A stretch of DNA of 64,000 bases from an uncultured Steroidobacter sp. (GCA_937864115.1 CALMII010000039.1:62001-126000); one strand, 5' to 3'; positions 1 to 7,850 are shown, counted from the stretch's first letter. The notes: generated by a model from the sequence alone, not told the origin. Numbers and translations: made by a program.

Positions 1-118
1 CATAACCGGGCGCCGCGCGAATGCCGGAGCGGCCTTCGGCGAGCGACCGTGAAACCGCATCGAGACCGTTGCCGAGGGATGAGACGATGCCCATGCCCGT
101 CACGACGACTCTGCGCAT
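1..118 (-). CDS. fabB: 3-oxoacyl-ACP synthase I (FabB), 5' end only
   Basis: Only the first 39 codons are inside the window; the gene continues beyond base 1. The reading begins MRRVVVTGMGIVSSLGNGLD, the usual N-terminus of a beta-ketoacyl-ACP synthase I/II, including the VVVTGMGIVSSLG core strand. The ATG at 118-116 shares its A with the fabA stop codon (TGATG), so translation is coupled to fabA. FabB elongates the cis-3-decenoyl-ACP made by FabA, and the fabA-fabB order is the standard one for anaerobic unsaturated fatty acid synthesis in gammaproteobacteria. The catalytic Cys-His-His lies outside the window and cannot be checked. Confidence 0.93.
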   Translation of the reverse strand, partial: MRRVVVTGMGIVSSLGNGLDAVSRSLAEGRSGIRAAPGY

Positions 119-684
119 CAGGCGAGTCCTGCCGCAAGGCTGGCGCCGTCGAACAGGCCGACGCGAAGGCCGCGCGCCGTGTAGATCTGGACGCCGTCGG
201 CATCGAGCGCGCCATCGCCGAGCACCATCACGAGCTTGCGCGCGAAGATGCGCTTGATGTCGATACGGTAGGTCACGCGCTTGACCGACGGCAGGACCTG
301 ACCGGTGAATCTCACTTCCTCCACACCGAGCGCCCGACCCAGGCCCTTGTAGCCCTTCCACGCGAGAAAGAATCCGATGAGCTGCCACATCGCATCGAGG
401 CCGAGGCAGCCCGGCATGACCGGATCGTCGCGAAAGTGGCACTGGAAGAACCAGAGCGACGGATCGATGTCGAGCTCCGCGCGCAGCATGCCGTTGCCGT
501 AGGCGCCGCCTGTGTCGGAGATCCATGTGATGCGATCGAGCATGCGCATGTACCCGATGGGCAGCCGCGGCGTGTTGGGACCGAAGAGCTCGCCTTCGCC
601 GCACGCGACGATTTCTTCCAGTGAATAAGCGGAGGGGCGGGCCGGCACGGTGGCGTCGGCCAGGGACAGCGCAGTGGTTTGCAT
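118..684 (-). CDS. fabA: 3-hydroxydecanoyl-ACP dehydratase/isomerase (FabA)
   Basis: FabA dehydrates 3-hydroxydecanoyl-ACP and isomerises the product to cis-3-decenoyl-ACP, the oxygen-independent entry to unsaturated fatty acids in the cytosol. The 188-residue product carries the hot-dog core with catalytic His83 and Asp97 (CHFRDDPVMPGCLGLDAMW), 14 residues apart as in E. coli FabA (His70/Asp84), and the GELFGPNTPRLP entry motif. An upstream in-frame ATG at 798 would run through a REP-like repeat and is unlikely. The ATG at 684 has no properly spaced Shine-Dalgarno: the nearest purine run, AAGGGG, is about 13 bases away. A TCTAAT -10 and a perfect FNR box are placed so that the transcript would start on this ATG. 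It is translationally coupled to fabB by a one-base overlap. Confidence 0.95.
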   Translation of the reverse strand: MQTTALSLADATVPARPSAYSLEEIVACGEGELFGPNTPRLPIGYMRMLDRITWISDTGGAYGNGMLRAELDIDPSLWFFQCHFRDDPVMPGCLGLDAMWQLIGFFLAWKGYKGLGRALGVEEVRFTGQVLPSVKRVTYRIDIKRIFARKLVMVLGDGALDADGVQIYTARGLRVGLFDGASLAAGLA

Positions 685-690
685 GAGCCG

Positions 691-732
691 ATTAGAGCCC
701 CTTGCGCGACGGCGCATCTTGATCTGGATCAA
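691..732 (-). promoter_or_regulatory. FNR-type class II promoter of fabA-fabB (apparently leaderless)
   Basis: TTGATCTGGATCAA at 719-732 is a perfect FNR consensus (TTGAT-N4-ATCAA). Reading toward fabA, TCTAAT at 696-691 matches the sigma-70 -10 at five of six positions. With its last T at -7, +1 falls on base 684, the A of the fabA ATG, and the FNR box is centred at -41.5, the class II activation position. The fit of three independent elements is what makes this convincing; the start site itself is inferred. Confidence 0.7.
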
Positions 733-767
733 GCGCAGGCGGTCTGTTGGCGTAGGGGGCCTCTTGA

Positions 768-827
768 CTGTGGGACCGGCTTGAGCCGGCCTCTTCATCA
801 GAAGTCAGGCTGAAGCCTGACCCACAG
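768..827. repeat. REP-like bipartite palindrome, copy 1 (inverted)
   Basis: Two imperfect palindromes, GGCTTGAGCC and CAGGCTGAAGCCTG, are flanked by CTGTGGG and CCCACAG. It is the reverse orientation of the element found seven more times in the window. It lies between the fabA promoter and the gene at 962. Confidence 0.8.
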
Positions 828-961
828 CAAGAAGGGAACGCGTCCGTCGCCAGAAACCCGGCGCTCGATTCCGCCTTCGCCCCCTTCGTCGCACAAGCCG
901 GGTACCGCGGATGGTTGTGATCTAACGTGCCGCCCGGTCAATATCCACGAAGGAGTGCTTC

Positions 962-1519
962 ATGAACTACAAGGTACTGATTGCGGCGAGTCTCGTCGCG
1001 GCGATTGCGGCAGCGGGCGAAGGCGGGGAATTGCCGAGCGGGTGGGTCCGCGCCGGGACGTCCAAGCATTGCGAAGTGACCGCGGACAGCCAGGTCGTCA
1101 GCACGGGGGCACGCAGCCTCCTGCTGAAATGCGATCGGGACGAATCCGGTTTCGTGACGGTAATGCAGACGTTCGGTGCAGAGGACTATCGCGGCAAGCG
1201 CATGAGGTTCTCGGCCGACGTGCGCGCCGACAGCGTGACGGAAGGGGGCGGTCTGTGGATGCGCATCGACGGCGCGGCGGCGAAGATGCTCGCGTTCGAC
1301 AACATGCAGTCGCGCCCGATCAAGGGCACGCGGGACTGGCAGCGGTACTCGGTCGTCCTGGACGTGGCGGACGAGGCTTCGGCCATCAACTTCGGCCTGC
1401 TGATGTCAGGCAAGGGCCGCCTGTGGATGGACGATCTCAAACTGGAGCCGGTGGGCACGGAGGTGCCGGTCACCGGCGCCAGTGTGCGGTTGCAGCCGAA
1501 CCTGGATCTGAGCCGCTAG
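962..1519 (+). CDS. Exported protein of unknown function, carbohydrate-binding-like fold suspected
   Basis: The product has 185 residues with a cleavable-type hydrophobic N-terminus (about 1-18). It is followed by a region rich in short beta strands (RMRFSADVRAD, WMRIDGAAAKMLAFDNM, RYSVVLDVADEAS, GRLWMDDLKLEPVG). The last pattern, ending WxDDLxLE, is typical of galactose-binding/jelly-roll modules, so a periplasmic beta-sandwich is likely; no catalytic motif is visible. GGAG lies before the ATG (AAGGAGTGCTTC). The stop codon is immediately followed by the ATG of the histidine kinase, with no gap, so it is probably a periplasmic partner of that sensor. That role is an inference from position alone. 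Confidence 0.75.
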   Translation: MNYKVLIAASLVAAIAAAGEGGELPSGWVRAGTSKHCEVTADSQVVSTGARSLLLKCDRDESGFVTVMQTFGAEDYRGKRMRFSADVRADSVTEGGGLWMRIDGAAAKMLAFDNMQSRPIKGTRDWQRYSVVLDVADEASAINFGLLMSGKGRLWMDDLKLEPVGTEVPVTGASVRLQPNLDLSR

Positions 1520-2569
1520 ATGAGCACGTCGCGCAGCCCGGCCGGTACCGTGAGCGATCGCGCCGGGCTGCTCGACGGCTTTTCCTGGCGCGGGTGCGCC
1601 GGTCCCGTCGTCGCGTTCGTGATCGTCCTGGCCGCGTTCTTCCACTATCGCGGATGGACGCCGCCCACCATCTTCCTCGCGAAACTCTGGACTGCCCATG
1701 CCGTCGCGTTCGCGCTGCTCGCGGCAGCTGCGCGCTGGCCGCGCGTCGTCGCGTCCACGCGGATCGTGATCGCGGCGGCAGCGGTGGCGACGCTGATCGG
1801 CGGTCTCGCCTGCGTGCTGGTCGGTATCGCACCGTACTGGTGGCTGGCGGAAGATGCCGGACGCATCGTCTCCGAATGGTTGCAGGGGAGCGGATTTGCG
1901 GCCTTCTTCATCGCCTGGCCGATCGCCCTCACGGCGGTTACGCGCCAGCGCAACGCGCTCGTCGAGAGTCGCAGGCAGCTCGCGGAATCCCGGCTGCATG
2001 CCCTGCAGGCGCAGATCGAGCCGCATTTCCTGATGAATACGCTGGCCAACCTGCGCCATCTGATTCGACGCGACGGCGTCGCCGCGGCAACGATGCTCGA
2101 TCACCTGGCGGACTTTCTGCAGAACGCCCTGCAGCGCACGCGGACGACGACCACCACGCTCGGGCAGGAACTCGAGCTCATCGACAGCTACCTCAGCATC
2201 ATGCGCATCCGCCTGGCCGATCGCCTGACGTTTTCCATCCGCTGCGAGGAGCGCCTGAAGGCCATGGTGATTCCGCCGCTGCTGCTGCAGCCGCTCGTCG
2301 AAAACGCCGTGGAGCATGGCATCGAACCCAGCGAGCATGGCGGATCGATCGACATCGCCATCGACGCGGCCTCCGGCCGGTTGCGGGCGACCATCGGCGA
2401 CGACGGCGTCGGCTTCGATGCTGCGCGGGTCAATGAGAATGGCGTGGGCCTGAAGAATGTCCGCGAGCGGCTCGCGACGCTGTATGGAGCTGACGCAGTG
2501 CTCACCGTCGAGCGGCGGGGCGAACGCGGCACCGTCGCAACCTTGCTGATCCCGGGAGCCGGCCGATGA
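1520..2569 (+). CDS. LytS/YehU-family membrane sensor histidine kinase
   Basis: The 349-residue product has about four membrane segments in residues 25-140. A short coiled linker follows, then a His_kinase (PF06580-type) H-box with phospho-acceptor His169 (QIEPHFLMNTLANLRH), an N-box around Asn262 (LVENAVEHGIE), and glycine boxes DDGVGF (295-300) and GVGLKN (308-313). It autophosphorylates and passes the phosphate to a LytTR regulator, encoded next with an ATGA overlap. There is no extracellular sensor domain, so the signal probably acts within the membrane or through the exported protein encoded upstream. The start directly abuts the upstream stop. Confidence 0.92.
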   Translation: MSTSRSPAGTVSDRAGLLDGFSWRGCAGPVVAFVIVLAAFFHYRGWTPPTIFLAKLWTAHAVAFALLAAAARWPRVVASTRIVIAAAAVATLIGGLACVLVGIAPYWWLAEDAGRIVSEWLQGSGFAAFFIAWPIALTAVTRQRNALVESRRQLAESRLHALQAQIEPHFLMNTLANLRHLIRRDGVAAATMLDHLADFLQNALQRTRTTTTTLGQELELIDSYLSIMRIRLADRLTFSIRCEERLKAMVIPPLLLQPLVENAVEHGIEPSEHGGSIDIAIDAASGRLRATIGDDGVGFDAARVNENGVGLKNVRERLATLYGADAVLTVERRGERGTVATLLIPGAGR

Positions 2570-3276
2570 CGAGCGCGATCATTGCCGACGACGAACCGCT
2601 GCTGCGCGAGGAATTGCGCGACATGATGCGCGAGCTGTGGCCGTCGCTCGACATCATCGACGAGGCGCGCGACGGAATGTCGGCGCTGCAGAAGATCCAG
2701 GAACGCCGGCCGGACGTGGCGTTCCTTGACGTTCGCATGCCCGGGTTGTCGGGGCTCGAGGTCGCCGAACAGATTCAGGACATCGCCAACGTGGTCTTCA
2801 TCACGGCGTACGACGAGCACGCCATCGCCGCCTTCGAGCAGGGCGCGGTCGACTATCTGCTCAAACCCGTCAAGGCGACGCGGCTCGCGGCGACGATCAA
2901 GCGGCTGCGGGAACGCATCGAAGGCGGGGAAGGCCGTTCCCCGCGCGGCAAGCCGTTGAACTGGATCCAGGCGACGGCGGCGAACAAGCTGCGCTTCTTC
3001 GCCGTCAGCGACGTGCTGTATTTCCAGTCCGACAGCAAGTACACGCGCCTCGTGACCGCCGGACACGAGGCGCTGATTCGCAAATCGCTGGCGGACCTGA
3101 TGCGCGCGCTGGATGCGGAGACGTTCCGTCAGATCAATCGCGGCGTGATCGTGAATGTCTCCCACATCGAGAGCGTGGAGCGGGGCAGTGCCGGAGAGAT
3201 GTTCGTGCGCATGCGCGGCCACGCCATCGAACTGCAGATCAGCCGGGCGCATCAGGCGCAGTTCCGCGGTATGTGA
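2566..3276 (+). CDS. LytTR-family response regulator (LytR/AlgR type)
   Basis: The product has 236 residues. The receiver domain (about 1-118) has the acidic pocket Asp8/Asp9, phospho-acceptor Asp55 (AFLDVRMPG), the conserved Thr80 and Lys100 (DYLLKP). A LytTR DNA-binding domain follows from about residue 130 (FFAVSDVLYFQSDSKYTRLV, then FRQINRGVIVNVSHIESV). The ATG overlaps the kinase stop (ATGA), so the pair is a co-translated two-component system. Target genes are unknown; LytTR regulators commonly control secretion, envelope or adjacent genes, and the exported protein at 962 is the nearest candidate. Confidence 0.94.
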   Translation: MTSAIIADDEPLLREELRDMMRELWPSLDIIDEARDGMSALQKIQERRPDVAFLDVRMPGLSGLEVAEQIQDIANVVFITAYDEHAIAAFEQGAVDYLLKPVKATRLAATIKRLRERIEGGEGRSPRGKPLNWIQATAANKLRFFAVSDVLYFQSDSKYTRLVTAGHEALIRKSLADLMRALDAETFRQINRGVIVNVSHIESVERGSAGEMFVRMRGHAIELQISRAHQAQFRGM

Positions 3277-3297
3277 TGAAGCGGAATCAGGGGGTTT

Positions 3298-3355
3298 CTG
3301 TAGGTCAGGCTTCAGCCTGACTTCCGAAAGAGGCCGGCTAAAGCCGGCCCCACAG
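3298..3355. repeat. REP-like bipartite palindrome, copy 2
   Basis: CTGTAGGTCAGGCTTCAGCC begins the element. The first palindrome is GTCAGGCTTCAGCCTGAC; the second is GGCCGGCTAAAGCCGGCC, ending CCCCACAG. It sits just after the LytTR regulator and may also end that transcript. Confidence 0.85.
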
Positions 3356-3473
3356 CAAGAGGCCCCACCCTGACCCCAGGACCGGAGGCACACCGCGCCT
3401 CCGGGGAATCACGGAGTCCCCCCTCGACATCGGCATGCTTTCATTGCTCCGTCATCGGCTCCGCGGGCATGCA

Positions 3474-4829
3474 ATGCATCTCACCTTCCTCGGCGCAACC
3501 CAGACCGTCACCGGCTCCCGCTACCTGCTGGCCTGCGGCAAGCACCAGTTGCTGGTCGATTGCGGCCTGTTCCAGGGCTACAAATACCTGCGCCTCAAGA
3601 ACTGGAAACCGCTGCCGGTCGATGTCGATGCGCTGCACGCGGTGATCCTGACGCACGCGCATCTCGATCACAGCGGATTCCTGCCGGCATTGTGGCGCGA
3701 TGGCTATCGCGGCCCCGTGTACGCGACGGCTGCAACAGCCGACCTGTGTCGCATCCTGCTGCCCGACAGCGGTCATCTGCAGGAGGAACAGGCGCAGTAC
3801 GCCAACCGGCACAAATTTTCCAGGCACTCGCCCGCGCTGCCGCTCTACACCCAGGCCGATGCCGAAGCGAGTCTCGATCTGTTTCGACCCGTGGATTTCG
3901 ATTCGCTGCTGACCGTCGCGCCCGGCATCTCGTGCCGTTTCAGTCGTGCGGGCCATCTGCTCGGCGCCGCCAGCGTGCGCATCGAGCACGAGGGTCGATC
4001 CGTGCTGTTCTCCGGCGATCTCGGCCGTCCCAACGATCCGCTGATGCCTGCGGCGGCAGCACCGCCTGCCGCCGACTACGTGCTGATCGAATCGACCTAT
4101 GGCGATCGACTGCACGCGCCGGTCGATCCGCAGGTGCAACTGCGCGATGCGATCCGGCGGGCCTGCGACCGACGCGGCGTGATCCTGATTCCGACGTTCG
4201 CCGTGGGACGCGCACAGCTGATGATGCTGCTGATCGCGCGACTGAAAGCCGCCGGCGAGATTCCCGATCTGCCCGTGTATCTCGACAGCCCCATGGCCAT
4301 CGACGCCACCGATTCGCTGCTGCGCTTCCGCCGCGAGCAGCGGCTGGACGATGCGGAGATCGCGCGGTTGCGTAACGTGGCGAAGCGCGTGCACACGCAG
4401 GACGAATCGCGCGCGCTGGATCGCATCCGCGAGCCGGCGATCATCCTGGCCGCGAGCGGCATGGCGACGGGCGGACGCATCCTGCATCACCTGAAAGTAT
4501 TCGCGCCGGATGCACGCAACCTGATCCTGTTCGCCGGTTTTCAGGCGGGCGGTACCCGCGGCGCCGCGATGGTCGGCGGTGCGCGCAGCGTGCGCATCCA
4601 TGGCGAAGACTTCCCATTGAACGCCGAGGTCCTGCAGCTCGATGCGATCTCTGCGCACGCCGACGCCGCCGAGCTCATCGGCTGGCTGCACCAGATGCCG
4701 CATCCGCCGCGCCGTGTATTCATCACGCACGGCGAAGCCGCGGCGAGCGACGCGCTGCGGGCGAAGATTTCGCGCGAGCTGGGATGGCGTGCCGAAGCAC
4801 CGGAGTATCGCGACGAAGTCGATCTGTAG
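3474..4829 (+). CDS. MBL-fold beta-CASP hydrolase (RNA-processing exonuclease-like)
   Basis: The 451-residue protein has the metallo-beta-lactamase signature HAHLDH at residues 61-66, binding two zinc ions. It also has the SGDLGR strand and the beta-CASP features of the CPSF-73/YSH1 family: LIESTYGDR, SGMATGGRILHHLK, ISAHAD and FITHGE. Relatives cleave or trim RNA, but bacterial members of this exact group are largely uncharacterised. The frame is open from an ATG at 3435; the ATG at 3474 is preferred because homologous proteins begin directly with the MHLTFLGATQTVTGS strand. Its neighbours (USP, CBS, DksA-like, ADH, cytochromes) resemble sets seen in low-oxygen or stationary-phase regulons. 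Confidence 0.88.
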   Translation: MHLTFLGATQTVTGSRYLLACGKHQLLVDCGLFQGYKYLRLKNWKPLPVDVDALHAVILTHAHLDHSGFLPALWRDGYRGPVYATAATADLCRILLPDSGHLQEEQAQYANRHKFSRHSPALPLYTQADAEASLDLFRPVDFDSLLTVAPGISCRFSRAGHLLGAASVRIEHEGRSVLFSGDLGRPNDPLMPAAAAPPAADYVLIESTYGDRLHAPVDPQVQLRDAIRRACDRRGVILIPTFAVGRAQLMMLLIARLKAAGEIPDLPVYLDSPMAIDATDSLLRFRREQRLDDAEIARLRNVAKRVHTQDESRALDRIREPAIILAASGMATGGRILHHLKVFAPDARNLILFAGFQAGGTRGAAMVGGARSVRIHGEDFPLNAEVLQLDAISAHADAAELIGWLHQMPHPPRRVFITHGEAAASDALRAKISRELGWRAEAPEYRDEVDL

Positions 4830-4855
4830 GCACGCGAACGCGACCGTCCGGTCAT

Positions 4856-4864
4856 CTACGTAAG
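4856..4864 (+). promoter_or_regulatory. CTACGTAAG motif, shared with 6466-6474
   Basis: CTACGTAAG, containing the palindrome TACGTA, is followed a few bases later by CTCGGG. The same nine bases followed by CTCCGGG occur at 6466. Both copies end 80 bases before the following start codon, if the nucleotidyltransferase starts at 4945. It resembles half sites bound by NarL/FixJ-family regulators, but no such regulator is encoded here. Confidence 0.3.
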
Positions 4865-4944
4865 TCTTCTCGGGCACTCACGGTCGTGACGGGCGCGCAG
4901 GCATGCGACGCTTGAGGCATCCCGCGCTGATCACGGAGATGGAC

Positions 4945-5934
4945 ATGCCTCAACGCTGCGACACTCACCGGCCGGAGATCGGCATGCACGACTGGGCGCT
5001 GGTGCTGGGCGCGGGCGAGGGCAAGCGTCTGCGGTCGCTGACCACCACGTCGTCAGGCGTGACGGTGCCGAAGCAGTTCTGTTCTCTCGCCGGCGGCGGC
5101 TCGCTCCTCGAAGAGGCGCTGCATCGTTCCGGTGTCGTCGCAGCGCCGCAACGCACCGCTGTCGTGGTGGCCAGGGAGCATGAGCGCTGGTGGCGGCCGC
5201 TGCTGGCGTCGACGCCTGCGGAAAACGTCATCGTCCAGCCGCGCAACTGCGGAACGGCGATCGGCATCCTGTTGCCGCTGCTGTCCATCATGCGTCGCGA
5301 TCCCGATGCGACGGTGCTGGTGCTGCCTTCCGATCATTTCGTGCGCAACGAGGACGTTCTCGCGCAGGCGATGCGCGAAGCATTGCGCCAGGCGCATCGC
5401 GCCACGGATGACGTCGTGCTGCTGGGCATCGATCCGGAGGAAGCCGATCCGGAACTTGGCTACATCCTGCCGGAACCTGCGCCCGCCGATGCCGGCTGCG
5501 GAGTTCGGTCCTTCATCGAAAAGCCGGACAGCGAGACGGCCCGCCGCGTCATTGCCGCAGGCGGATTGTGGAACTCCTTCATCTTCGCGGCGACGGCACG
5601 CTCGCTGGTGACGATGCTGGAACGGGCGATGCCCGAGATCGTGATGGAGCTGGCGGAAACGTCGCGAAGGATCGACGCCGGACAGGCGTCGATGGCGGAA
5701 CTGGCGAGCGTCTACGACCGCCTGCCGGCAGTCGATTTCTCGCGCGATGTCATGCAACGATTTCCGCAGCGCCTGCGCGTAGTGCGCGTGCCGCGATGCG
5801 GCTGGAGCGATCTGGGCACGCCGCGGCGCGTGGCGCAGGTGCTGCACCGGGAGCGGCCGGTCGCCCGCGCGCACGGCGGCGCGGCATTTCTCAACCTGGC
5901 CACACAGAACGCGGAGTGCCGCTGCGTCGGCTAA
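4945..5934 (+). CDS. Sugar-phosphate nucleotidyltransferase (mannose-1-phosphate guanylyltransferase-like)
   Basis: This is an NTP_transferase-fold protein. The nucleotide-binding loop is LVLGAGEGKRLRSLT, where GMP-type enzymes have GGxGTRxxPLT. PKQFCSL supplies the conserved lysine, VLVLPSDHFVRNE the metal-binding aspartate, FIEKPD the sugar-site lysine, and GLWNSFIFAA the product loop. It therefore probably makes an NDP-hexose for a surface polysaccharide. The usual left-handed beta-helix or isomerase domain is absent. Three in-frame starts compete: 4903, 4945 (GGAG six bases upstream) and 4984 (also with GGAG). I chose 4945. The glycine loop is somewhat divergent (GEGKR for GxGTR), so substrate choice is uncertain. 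Confidence 0.82.
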   Translation: MPQRCDTHRPEIGMHDWALVLGAGEGKRLRSLTTTSSGVTVPKQFCSLAGGGSLLEEALHRSGVVAAPQRTAVVVAREHERWWRPLLASTPAENVIVQPRNCGTAIGILLPLLSIMRRDPDATVLVLPSDHFVRNEDVLAQAMREALRQAHRATDDVVLLGIDPEEADPELGYILPEPAPADAGCGVRSFIEKPDSETARRVIAAGGLWNSFIFAATARSLVTMLERAMPEIVMELAETSRRIDAGQASMAELASVYDRLPAVDFSRDVMQRFPQRLRVVRVPRCGWSDLGTPRRVAQVLHRERPVARAHGGAAFLNLATQNAECRCVG

Positions 5935-5969
5935 GCCGCGGGCGATCGACGTTCGTCAGGAGATCAACG

Positions 5970-6410
5970 ATGACGCGGACCGATTCGACCTTCATCAGGA
6001 CGATGGCCATGAGCCTTGCCGCTGCCGCACTGTTGTCCGGGTGCAGCAGCACCCGGGTCGACGATCGTGAGGCCGCCGCGCTGAGCGGCGTCGAGCTTTA
6101 CGAACGATTGTGCTCGAGCTGTCACGGCGACATGGCGCGCGGCGACGGACCGGTGGCGCCGCTGATCAAGACCGGCGTGCCGGACCTGACGCTGCTCGCG
6201 CGCAGAGACGGCGGCGAATTTCCCACTGAGGATGTGCGGCGCGCCATCGACGGACGCTGGGACCGCCACGCGCACGGCGCCCGCGACATGCCCGTGTGGG
6301 GTTGGCAGCTCTTCGACATGTCGTCGCAGAATGCGCAAGGCGAACGGGCGCAGGTCGATTCCATGATCGATCGGTTGGTGAACTACCTGCAGTCGGTGCA
6401 ACGCCCATGA
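5970..6410 (+). CDS. Haem c lipoprotein (monohaem cytochrome c)
   Basis: The 146-residue product has a lipoprotein signal with lipobox LLSGC (Cys25). One haem c site is CSSCH (48-52), and a likely axial Met107 lies in DMPVWGW. The cytochrome would be anchored to the periplasmic face of a membrane and pass electrons. AGGAG precedes the ATG at good spacing. Upstream lies the nucleotidyltransferase (35-base gap). A class I cytochrome c fits, but the partner is unknown; the dihaem cytochrome at 8983 and NirK at 12501 are possible companions. In-frame sequence upstream of 5970 is a shadow of the preceding gene. Confidence 0.88.
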   Translation: MTRTDSTFIRTMAMSLAAAALLSGCSSTRVDDREAAALSGVELYERLCSSCHGDMARGDGPVAPLIKTGVPDLTLLARRDGGEFPTEDVRRAIDGRWDRHAHGARDMPVWGWQLFDMSSQNAQGERAQVDSMIDRLVNYLQSVQRP

Positions 6411-6465
6411 TGCGGCGCCGGACTACGTCCGGGTGACGTGAGCGTCGGTCGATCCCTCTCCGGCA

Positions 6466-6474
6466 CTACGTAAG
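6466..6474 (+). promoter_or_regulatory. CTACGTAAG motif, second copy
   Basis: This is identical over nine bases to 4856-4864 and followed by GACTCCGGGAAA. It lies 79 bases before the ATG of the universal stress protein. A related GACTACGTCCGGG occurs at 6421-6433. Confidence 0.3.
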
Positions 6475-6553
6475 GACTCCGGGAAAGTCCGGGCTGCAGC
6501 GAGGCGTCGTCGGCGCGCATGATCCGGACACGCGACAGACGTGGAGAGTCGAG

Positions 6554-7009
6554 ATGTACCAGAAGATTCTCGTTCCCGTGGATGGCAGCGCACCTTCGCT
6601 GCGGGGCCTGCATGAAGCGGCCAGACTTGCCAAGGGTTGCGGCGCCAGTCTGAAGCTGGTCCACGTCGTCAACGAGTTCATTTTCGATCCGGTGTACGTG
6701 CCCGCGACGGCCTACGAGCCGGTGCTCGAATCGATGCGCATCAACGGCCAGCGGATTCTCGCGACCGCGGCAGCCATTGCCAGAGAAGACGGCGCCCAGC
6801 CCGAGACGCAGCTCATCGAAACGATCGGCGGCAGCGTGGCGCGGCTGATCCTGGAGGCGGCGCTGCAGTGGCGGGCGGATCTGATCGTGATGGGCACGCA
6901 CGGGCGTCGCGGCGTCAGTCGCGCCGTGCTCGGCAGCGATGCCGAGACGGTGCTGCGCAAGGCGACGGTGCCGGTGCTGTTCGTCCGCGATCATTCGCAG
7001 AATCCGTGA
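6554..7009 (+). CDS. Universal stress protein, single UspA domain
   Basis: This 151-residue UspA-fold protein has the ATP-binding C-terminal signature GTHGRRGVSRAVLGSDAETV (G-x2-G-x9-G-S/D), so it is probably of the nucleotide-binding type. GAGAG precedes the ATG. USPs of this kind typically help cells survive growth arrest, and in several proteobacteria they are induced by oxygen limitation. It is followed by the CBS protein after 44 bases. Promoter DNA upstream carries the CTACGTAAG motif described separately. Confidence 0.93.
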   Translation: MYQKILVPVDGSAPSLRGLHEAARLAKGCGASLKLVHVVNEFIFDPVYVPATAYEPVLESMRINGQRILATAAAIAREDGAQPETQLIETIGGSVARLILEAALQWRADLIVMGTHGRRGVSRAVLGSDAETVLRKATVPVLFVRDHSQNP

Positions 7010-7053
7010 TCCGCGGCAGGGTCGATGACAGTGTTCGACGAAGGAGGCCGGCG

Positions 7054-7506
7054 ATGAAGATCCAGCAGTACTGCAAGCATGGCGTGATCGCCATCAGCGA
7101 TGAGCAGGACATCGGCGCCGCGGCGCGCTTGATGCGCGAGAAACACGTCGGCTTCCTGATCGTCTTCCGCGAGGGCGATGCATTGCACAAGCCGGTCGGC
7201 GTGCTCACCGACCGCGACATCGTGCTGCAGGTGACGGCGCGGGACGTCGATCCGCACTCGATCACGGTCGGCGACGTGATGACGCGGCAGCCGCTGATCG
7301 CCAACGAAGGCGACGAACTCGGCGACCTGGTGCAGGCGATGCGGCATTCGGGTCTGCGGCGCGTGCCCGTGGTCGATGCGCGCGGCGCACTGACGGGCGT
7401 CATCGCCCTCGACGATGTCATCGACATCATCGCCGGCCTGATGGGCGAGGTCGCCGGCTCGATCAAGAGCGGGCAGCGCCAGGAATGGCACACGAGGGCG
7501 AGCTGA
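7054..7506 (+). CDS. Tandem CBS-domain protein
   Basis: The 150-residue product is made almost entirely of two CBS motifs, a Bateman module. The first is about residues 8-65 (AAARLMREKHVGFLIVF, then PVGVLTDRDIVLQV) and the second about 75-135 (GDVMTRQPLIANEGD, then LRRVPVVDARGALTGVIALD). Such stand-alone modules sense adenine nucleotides (AMP/ATP) and regulate partners by contact. A strong AAGGAGG lies seven bases before the ATG. The gene overlaps the DksA-like gene by one base (TGATG). No enzymatic domain is present. Confidence 0.92.
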   Translation: MKIQQYCKHGVIAISDEQDIGAAARLMREKHVGFLIVFREGDALHKPVGVLTDRDIVLQVTARDVDPHSITVGDVMTRQPLIANEGDELGDLVQAMRHSGLRRVPVVDARGALTGVIALDDVIDIIAGLMGEVAGSIKSGQRQEWHTRAS

Positions 7507-7850
7507 TGGGGCGCCCGGCCGGGTTTGCGAATGACGAGGCCATCCGGTTGCGGCTCGCGACGCGTCGCGAGGAACTGACGACGCGACGCCGACGGGTCGA
7601 TCGCGATCTGGGTCGCCAGAACGAACCGCTCGTGGCGGACTTCAGCGATCAGGCCACCCAGGTGCAGAACGATGAAGTGCTCGAGGCCATCGGCGACAGC
7701 GCCAGCCGGGAACTCGAAGCCATCGATGCGGCGCTGGAACGGATCGCCAGCGGCCGCTTCGGCGTCTGCACGGACTGCGGCCAGCAGATCGAGCGGGCGC
7801 GACTGGAAGCGGTGCCCTACGCCGTGAGATGTTCGCGCTGCGCTGTCTAG
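7506..7850 (+). CDS. TraR/DksA-family zinc-finger protein
   Basis: The 114-residue product has an N-terminal helical hairpin (about 10-75, charged and coiled-coil-like). A C4 zinc finger follows, with the pairs CTDC and CSRC, ending FGVCTDCGQQIERARLEAVP. DksA-like proteins insert into the RNA polymerase secondary channel. In true DksA the hairpin tip is DxxDxA; here the tip region (FSDQATQVQ) is different, so it may not act with ppGpp the same way. I chose the ATG at 7506, overlapping the CBS stop, over 7485, where AGGA touches the start codon. Confidence 0.87.
   Translation: MGRPAGFANDEAIRLRLATRREELTTRRRRVDRDLGRQNEPLVADFSDQATQVQNDEVLEAIGDSASRELEAIDAALERIASGRFGVCTDCGQQIERARLEAVPYAVRCSRCAV

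Noticed and set aside
684..798. Upstream ATG extending FabA by 38 residues
   Set aside because: The extension reads through the REP-like repeat and the FNR box and has no similarity to FabA N-termini.
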